Positions 59,694 through 64,000 of a stretch of DNA of 64,000 bases are shown piece after piece. Under the pieces are notes generated by a model. That model saw only the letters and a list, made by a program, of their open reading frames with translations. It made no database searches and was not told the DNA's origin. This stretch comes from Ziziphus jujuba. Its lineage: Eukaryota; Streptophyta; Magnoliopsida; Rosales; Rhamnaceae. Location: NCBI RefSeq assembly GCF_031755915.1, contig NC_083385.1, forward strand, positions 10,065,001-10,129,000, in the 5' to 3' direction. The first letter of the stretch is position 1; the number at the start of each line of letters is the position of its first letter. Both the position numbers and the translations under genes were made by a program.

Positions 59694-60284
59694 TAATAAT
59701 GTTAGAGTTATCAAAATGTTTATCAAATTTATTTATCAAATCATATGATAGATTATATAAATTTATACTCATACCTATTATCTGTATATATAAAAAAAGA
59801 TGTACTGTTTAATAAAGCTACTGTGAAATATTTACTCATAGATGGGGCAAACTCTTCTATTTTAGTTCATAGTTTTTCTTGACTAAATGGTTCATCCAAG
59901 AGAGAGATTGAGCTTCAAGCCCTCCCCAATCATATTCGGCCCGAGATTGAAAAAAAATAGGCAATTTATCTTTTCAAGACTGTTATCCCACTAAAAAAAA
60001 TATATTTTTGTATAATATACCTTATTTTTTTATCATAAATATAGTAAAATCACATTTTCTATTATTTCTTCAAACCTTGCTACTAAGAAAGATGTGCAAT
60101 ATTTAAAATGTCCCATATACGTAGGCGGTATTGAGGAATGTAATTGATTTATTTTGTTAATTTATTCTTTCATTTAATTTTTTATATTTAAGTTATATAA
60201 ATATATCAACCAATAATATTTTAATATATATTATTTAATAAATATATTAAGTAACATTTTGATATTTATAACATTATTATTATA
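59694..60284. mobile_element. MITE-like segment with inverted ends
   Basis: The left end (aataatgttagagttatcaa, 59696 on) and the reverse complement of the right end (aataatgttataaatatcaa, from about 60279) match at about 23 of the first 27 bases. They keep resembling each other for about 55 bases (aaaatgtt, then a tatttatcaaat-like stretch). The interior is AT-rich and non-coding. Target duplication cannot be read because the flanks are TA repeats. Confidence 0.5.
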
Positions 60285-60755
60285 TATATATATATATATG
60301 GATGCAAGAATAAATTAGGTATTGGCATTAAAAGGGAAAAAGAATGAGAAATGAAGAGAGTAGTTGAAGAAGGTAAGAATGCGGATAACATGCAAAAGTT
60401 CCCCGCATTTGGAAGATTGTGAGCAATAGGAAGTTCCATACATGATTGCATTAATTAGTAGAAGCCTAACTGTCCCCAAGTGGCTGCAATTAAGAAGATA
60501 AACATGGGGATGAGGAAGTTTCACCCATCCCAATCATTCAAATAGCTACTGCACCGTTACATTATAACTTAGTTTCCTCTCTCCACACTCTATTGCCCAT
60601 TTTTCATATAATCATAATATCATATTTCATTTATATAATTTCCCAAGTCAAAAAAAAAAGGTGTAAATTTTTGTTTAACTTGCAAAACCAATATTCCATC
60701 ATAATTCAACTTAAAGAGGGCAAAAAAAAAAAAAAAAAAAACTTTGGGAATGACT

Positions 60756-61835
60756 CAGGGCGTCTTAAGAATTTTTGAGGCCCTACGCCTAAAAGGCCTT
60801 AATTAAATATTATTTTTAATAAAATAGATTTTTTATATAAAATTTATTTTTTTGGCTTTTTTAATATAAAATTATTAATTAAAATTTTATATTTAATAAT
60901 AATCTTTTTTAATTAATAAAATTGTTAAATTGTTTCATCTTGTTGAGATATAATTGAACATAAATAAAATTTTATTAATTGTAATTTTGAAAAACTTCTT
61001 TCCATTGAAACTACACTAACACAGAATAATAAATCCATGCATTACAAAAGAATTTAATTTTTTTATAAAGTTTATTTTCTCAATGCTATTTTTTATTTAT
61101 GAATTTATTTTTTCTTTTAGATTTTTAGTTCTCAAAATAAATCCAATCAATTTATTCAAATTAAGATAAAATAAAAAGAAAACAGAAACTATAGAAACAT
61201 AAAATTTAGTTTTTATAAACAGCAAAAGCAATTGGTAAATAATTAAAATAATGAATTCATAGAAAACAAAAAAGAAAAATTAAAAATATGATGGGAATGA
61301 ACAATATATATTCATTTAAATAAATAATAATTTACAAGGTTACTTTTTATTTTAGATATATTTGGATCAAAATTAAAAATTACATAGGTTGGATATCTAA
61401 ATTAGAAAAATATAAAAGATGAGCAAATAAGAAAGAATGAAAATAAATAAGTTAGATAAGAAAAAATGCATAAACAAATGAGAAAAAGTATATAAATAAG
61501 AAAAGTATTTATCAAATTTTATCTTTTTTATCATTAAAATCTAATCAATTATGAAATATAAAATATTTAATTGAACTTAATTAGTATTATTTTTCAAAAA
61601 TGAAAATAATTAAAAATAATTATTACAATAAATGGTCAATTAGAACTCATCAAAAAAATAAACAATCAATTAGAAATAATTTAGAATTCTTTTTAAATCA
61701 AAATTCTTATACTTTTAAAATAAACTAATAATTATGTTTTATTTAATAAATGCATGTATATATTATATGTATATAATTTTTTTTGGGCCCCTTTTATACA
61801 CCAGCCTTAGTGGTCTATGCCTTAAGCCGGGCGTG
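60756..61835. mobile_element. Possible non-autonomous hAT-like element, about 1.1 kb
   Basis: The left end reads CAGGGCGTCTTAAG. The right end, reversed, reads CACGCCCGGCTTAAG. The two GC-rich ends enclose an extremely AT-rich, non-coding interior, the look of short hAT-type derivatives. GGGAATG occurs just outside both ends (60746-60752 and 61836-61842) but offset by a few bases on the left, so a target duplication is suggestive, not exact. Confidence 0.4.
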
Positions 61836-63949
61836 GGGAATGTTTATATGTTCATTCTATTTATCGGGATGATGAGAAAAATATATAGAAAGTGTGAAAG
61901 GGTAAAATATTTATTATTATTTCAATATATTTTGAGTCTTTTACAAGAATACAATGTATGTCTATTGCTTCATAATTAATTTAAGCTTTTCTTTAAGGAA
62001 TATCTATAATAAATATTCATAATTGTACTTAATTAATTTCAACGACGTTTTTTATAATTTCATTGGTAAATTTTATTGTACAAATTACTATTAAAAACAT
62101 AATTGCAAATTGTCGTATTTTTAGAATTGATAACCCCTAGAAGCAATATAATTAAAATCAAAAGACATCAAGATTATTAAATTTATTAAGACAATCTCGA
62201 AAAGAAAAAGTTGGTTTGGCTATGAAAGATTTATGTACACTCGATGACATACAGATGGCATTGTATTTTAAATTTTTTTATAAAATATAATAATACAGAA
62301 CATACTCTTTCTGTTTTCTCTTTGTTTTCTTCTCTCTCAATGCAAGTTATCAAACTATTAAAAAAAAAAGAAAAAAGAAAAGAAAAACAAGGTTCTTGGA
62401 ATCCGAATGTAATTTTACAAAAACAATATTGACAGTATCTTCTTTTGATTACTTTGACCTTTGTTCCGTATAGTCTGTCTTCGCATCCATATAAAGTAGT
62501 GGTGTTCTCCTTTTCCCACAGATAAATTTCATTTCTTTTGCTGGTTCAAAGATTCAACGAAATCTATCTTTTAAAAAAATAATAATAATAAAAATAAAAA
62601 AACAAAAAAAAAACAAAAACAAAAAACAAAAGTGTTAGATTTCAAATGGGTTTGTATTATTTAATATGCTTCGGCTCTCTTTTTATCCAGAATCACCGTG
62701 TTCCACACAGTTGCATGGGTGGGTTCTCTCTATCATCTGTTTCTCTCTCTAAAAAGTTGGATTATTGAAATCCCAGGTTGGCTCCTCTTATAAGCCTTAT
62801 ACCCAATTACCAATAACAAATAAGGGGTGGCTCTTTCTGGGGCCCTTGTGTTGGCCACTTTATGACAGTCATATCGAGCATAACCCACAAAAAGTCATCA
62901 TTCTTGCCCTTCAAAATTAATCAATTTGTTTGTTTTAATCATGCATGATTTTAATGAGTACATGCTGTATTAGTGACCTCTATTTCTATATTCAACAAAA
63001 AGACTTCTATTTCTATAGAAAGAGGAAGTTATCCAATATATGCCACCACCATTTAGCTTGCTATGCTACACCTAATCTTCTTGGTACAAGGTCAACCTAA
63101 TCTATGATGGTTAATGATTTTAGTAGGGCCCCTTCATAAACAATGTTCATCTTCTTAACTATATATAACTACAGGTTTGGTGCTCTATGCTAAAGTCAAT
63201 TATATAGGAACATGCTATTAATTTAGTTGGTATGCTTAGTGGGGGGCACATAGTTTGGGCATTAGGGCATACCAGATTGTGTATTTCTGTGTTTTTATTT
63301 TTGTTGCAGTAGTGGAAAACATATCGTGGCAAAGAATTGCTTATCAAATACTAAAGAAGAAATACCCCTCATTGGCTTACCAAGTCTTTGTTGCTGATAT
63401 TGCCCCCAAAAAAAGGTCTTTGTTGCTGAGTGGAAGACCATGATCTTAACTTAAAAGACTCCTCCTCCCAAGGATTTCAATTTTGCCCTCATTCTTTATA
63501 TAGTCTTTATTTCATTTTTTTTTTTTTTTTTGCTTGAATATTTGCAACAATTCTTTTATCTAAAATATGATAGATACGCTTCTAAAACAAGGGAGTAAAT
63601 ATTCAAATCTCTTTTCTAGATTCCATTCTTAATTACTTGAGATCTATAAAAAAGTGAAAATCTTGAGTAGTGCTAAGTGAGAAAATGAAAATTTTAAAAA
63701 AGGTGTTTTATCCTATTGTTTCAACAATTATATAAAAGAAAATATGCAAAATGCTCTGTGGGTGGGGTAGAAATTTATAATAGGGGAACCTATTAGTCCA
63801 TAGCTAGCAATTGAGGCCCTTTTGCTTTCATCCTATTTGAGATTTATCTTTCTTCTTTATATTTATTCTTTCTTATTCTGGTACTCTATTTTCTTTCCCA
63901 GTGATTGAGATGGCAAACAAGATCATCAAAGATTCACGGGAAAGAAAAA

Positions 63950-63985
63950 TAAAAAAATAAAAAAATAAAAAAATAAAAAAATAAA
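63950..63985. repeat. AAAAAAT tandem repeat at right edge
   Basis: About five 7-bp units of A6T, interrupted only by the line of repeats itself. Simple repeat. Confidence 0.85.
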
Positions 63986-64000
63986 AGGCAGATGTGAAAG

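Larger units (their letters stand above)
57869..64000. other. Gene-free AT-rich right flank
   Basis: It holds the auxilin-like promoter, then AT-rich DNA with no credible exon. Two segments bounded by imperfect inverted repeats (59694-60284 and 60756-61835) look like non-autonomous DNA transposons. The right edge is an AAAAAAT tandem repeat. Open frames here are short, of low complexity and unrelated to families I know. Confidence 0.55.

Noticed and set aside
1..64000. CRISPR arrays, operons, phage or bacterial gene clusters
   Set aside because: None seen; all recognisable genes are intron-containing or plant-specific, and repeats are tandem or transposon-derived rather than spaced.

Overview
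This is nuclear DNA from a flowering plant, most likely a woody eudicot. The genes have GT-AG introns and plant-only families, the spacers are very AT-rich with many poly-A/T tracts and microsatellites, and plant Copia retrotransposons and a tRNA-derived SINE are present. I cannot name the species. No bacterial, organellar or viral segment was seen, and I found no candidate for a wholly new biological system. The most informative observations are a conserved gene block, several dissectible transposon histories and one precise intron loss.

Layout. 1-952: 5' end of a Copia element on the minus strand, with LTR, primer-binding site and broken gag, running off the left edge. 953-7525: gene-free, AT-rich, with two tandem duplications and a possible SINE. 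7622-9197 and 13172-14640: two tandem SABATH carboxyl methyltransferase genes (+). 14641-20910: gene-poor. 20911-21678: a DUF4408/DUF761 membrane protein (-). It shares a 4.7 kb divergent spacer, rich in CACGTG boxes, with a plastid lipid phosphate phosphatase epsilon gene at 26374-28953 (+). 29869-31813: secreted endo-beta-1,4-mannanase (-). 34777-38229: plastid Era-like GTPase (-). 39106-42275: a coiled-coil, probably tail-anchored, plant protein of unknown function (-). 44404-48265: a damaged Copia element with two LTRs and an internal inversion. 48417-48770: a small conserved plant protein (-). 49488-49634: a SINE with perfect target-site duplication. 51433-57868: auxilin-like J-domain protein (-). 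57869-64000: gene-free, with two inverted-repeat-bounded segments that look like non-autonomous DNA transposons.

Gene relationships. The order SABATH methyltransferase, LPP-epsilon, mannanase, Era GTPase matches what I recall of Arabidopsis At5g66430, At5g66450 (LPPepsilon2), At5g66460 (MAN7) and At5g66470. This supports the orthology calls and suggests an old conserved block. The genes do not form one pathway: they cover volatile or hormone methyl-ester formation, plastid phosphatidate dephosphorylation, cell-wall mannan cleavage, plastid ribosome assembly, and clathrin uncoating (auxilin-like). Exon boundaries were set by hand from GT/AG sites, reading-frame continuity and family similarity. 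No transcript evidence was available.
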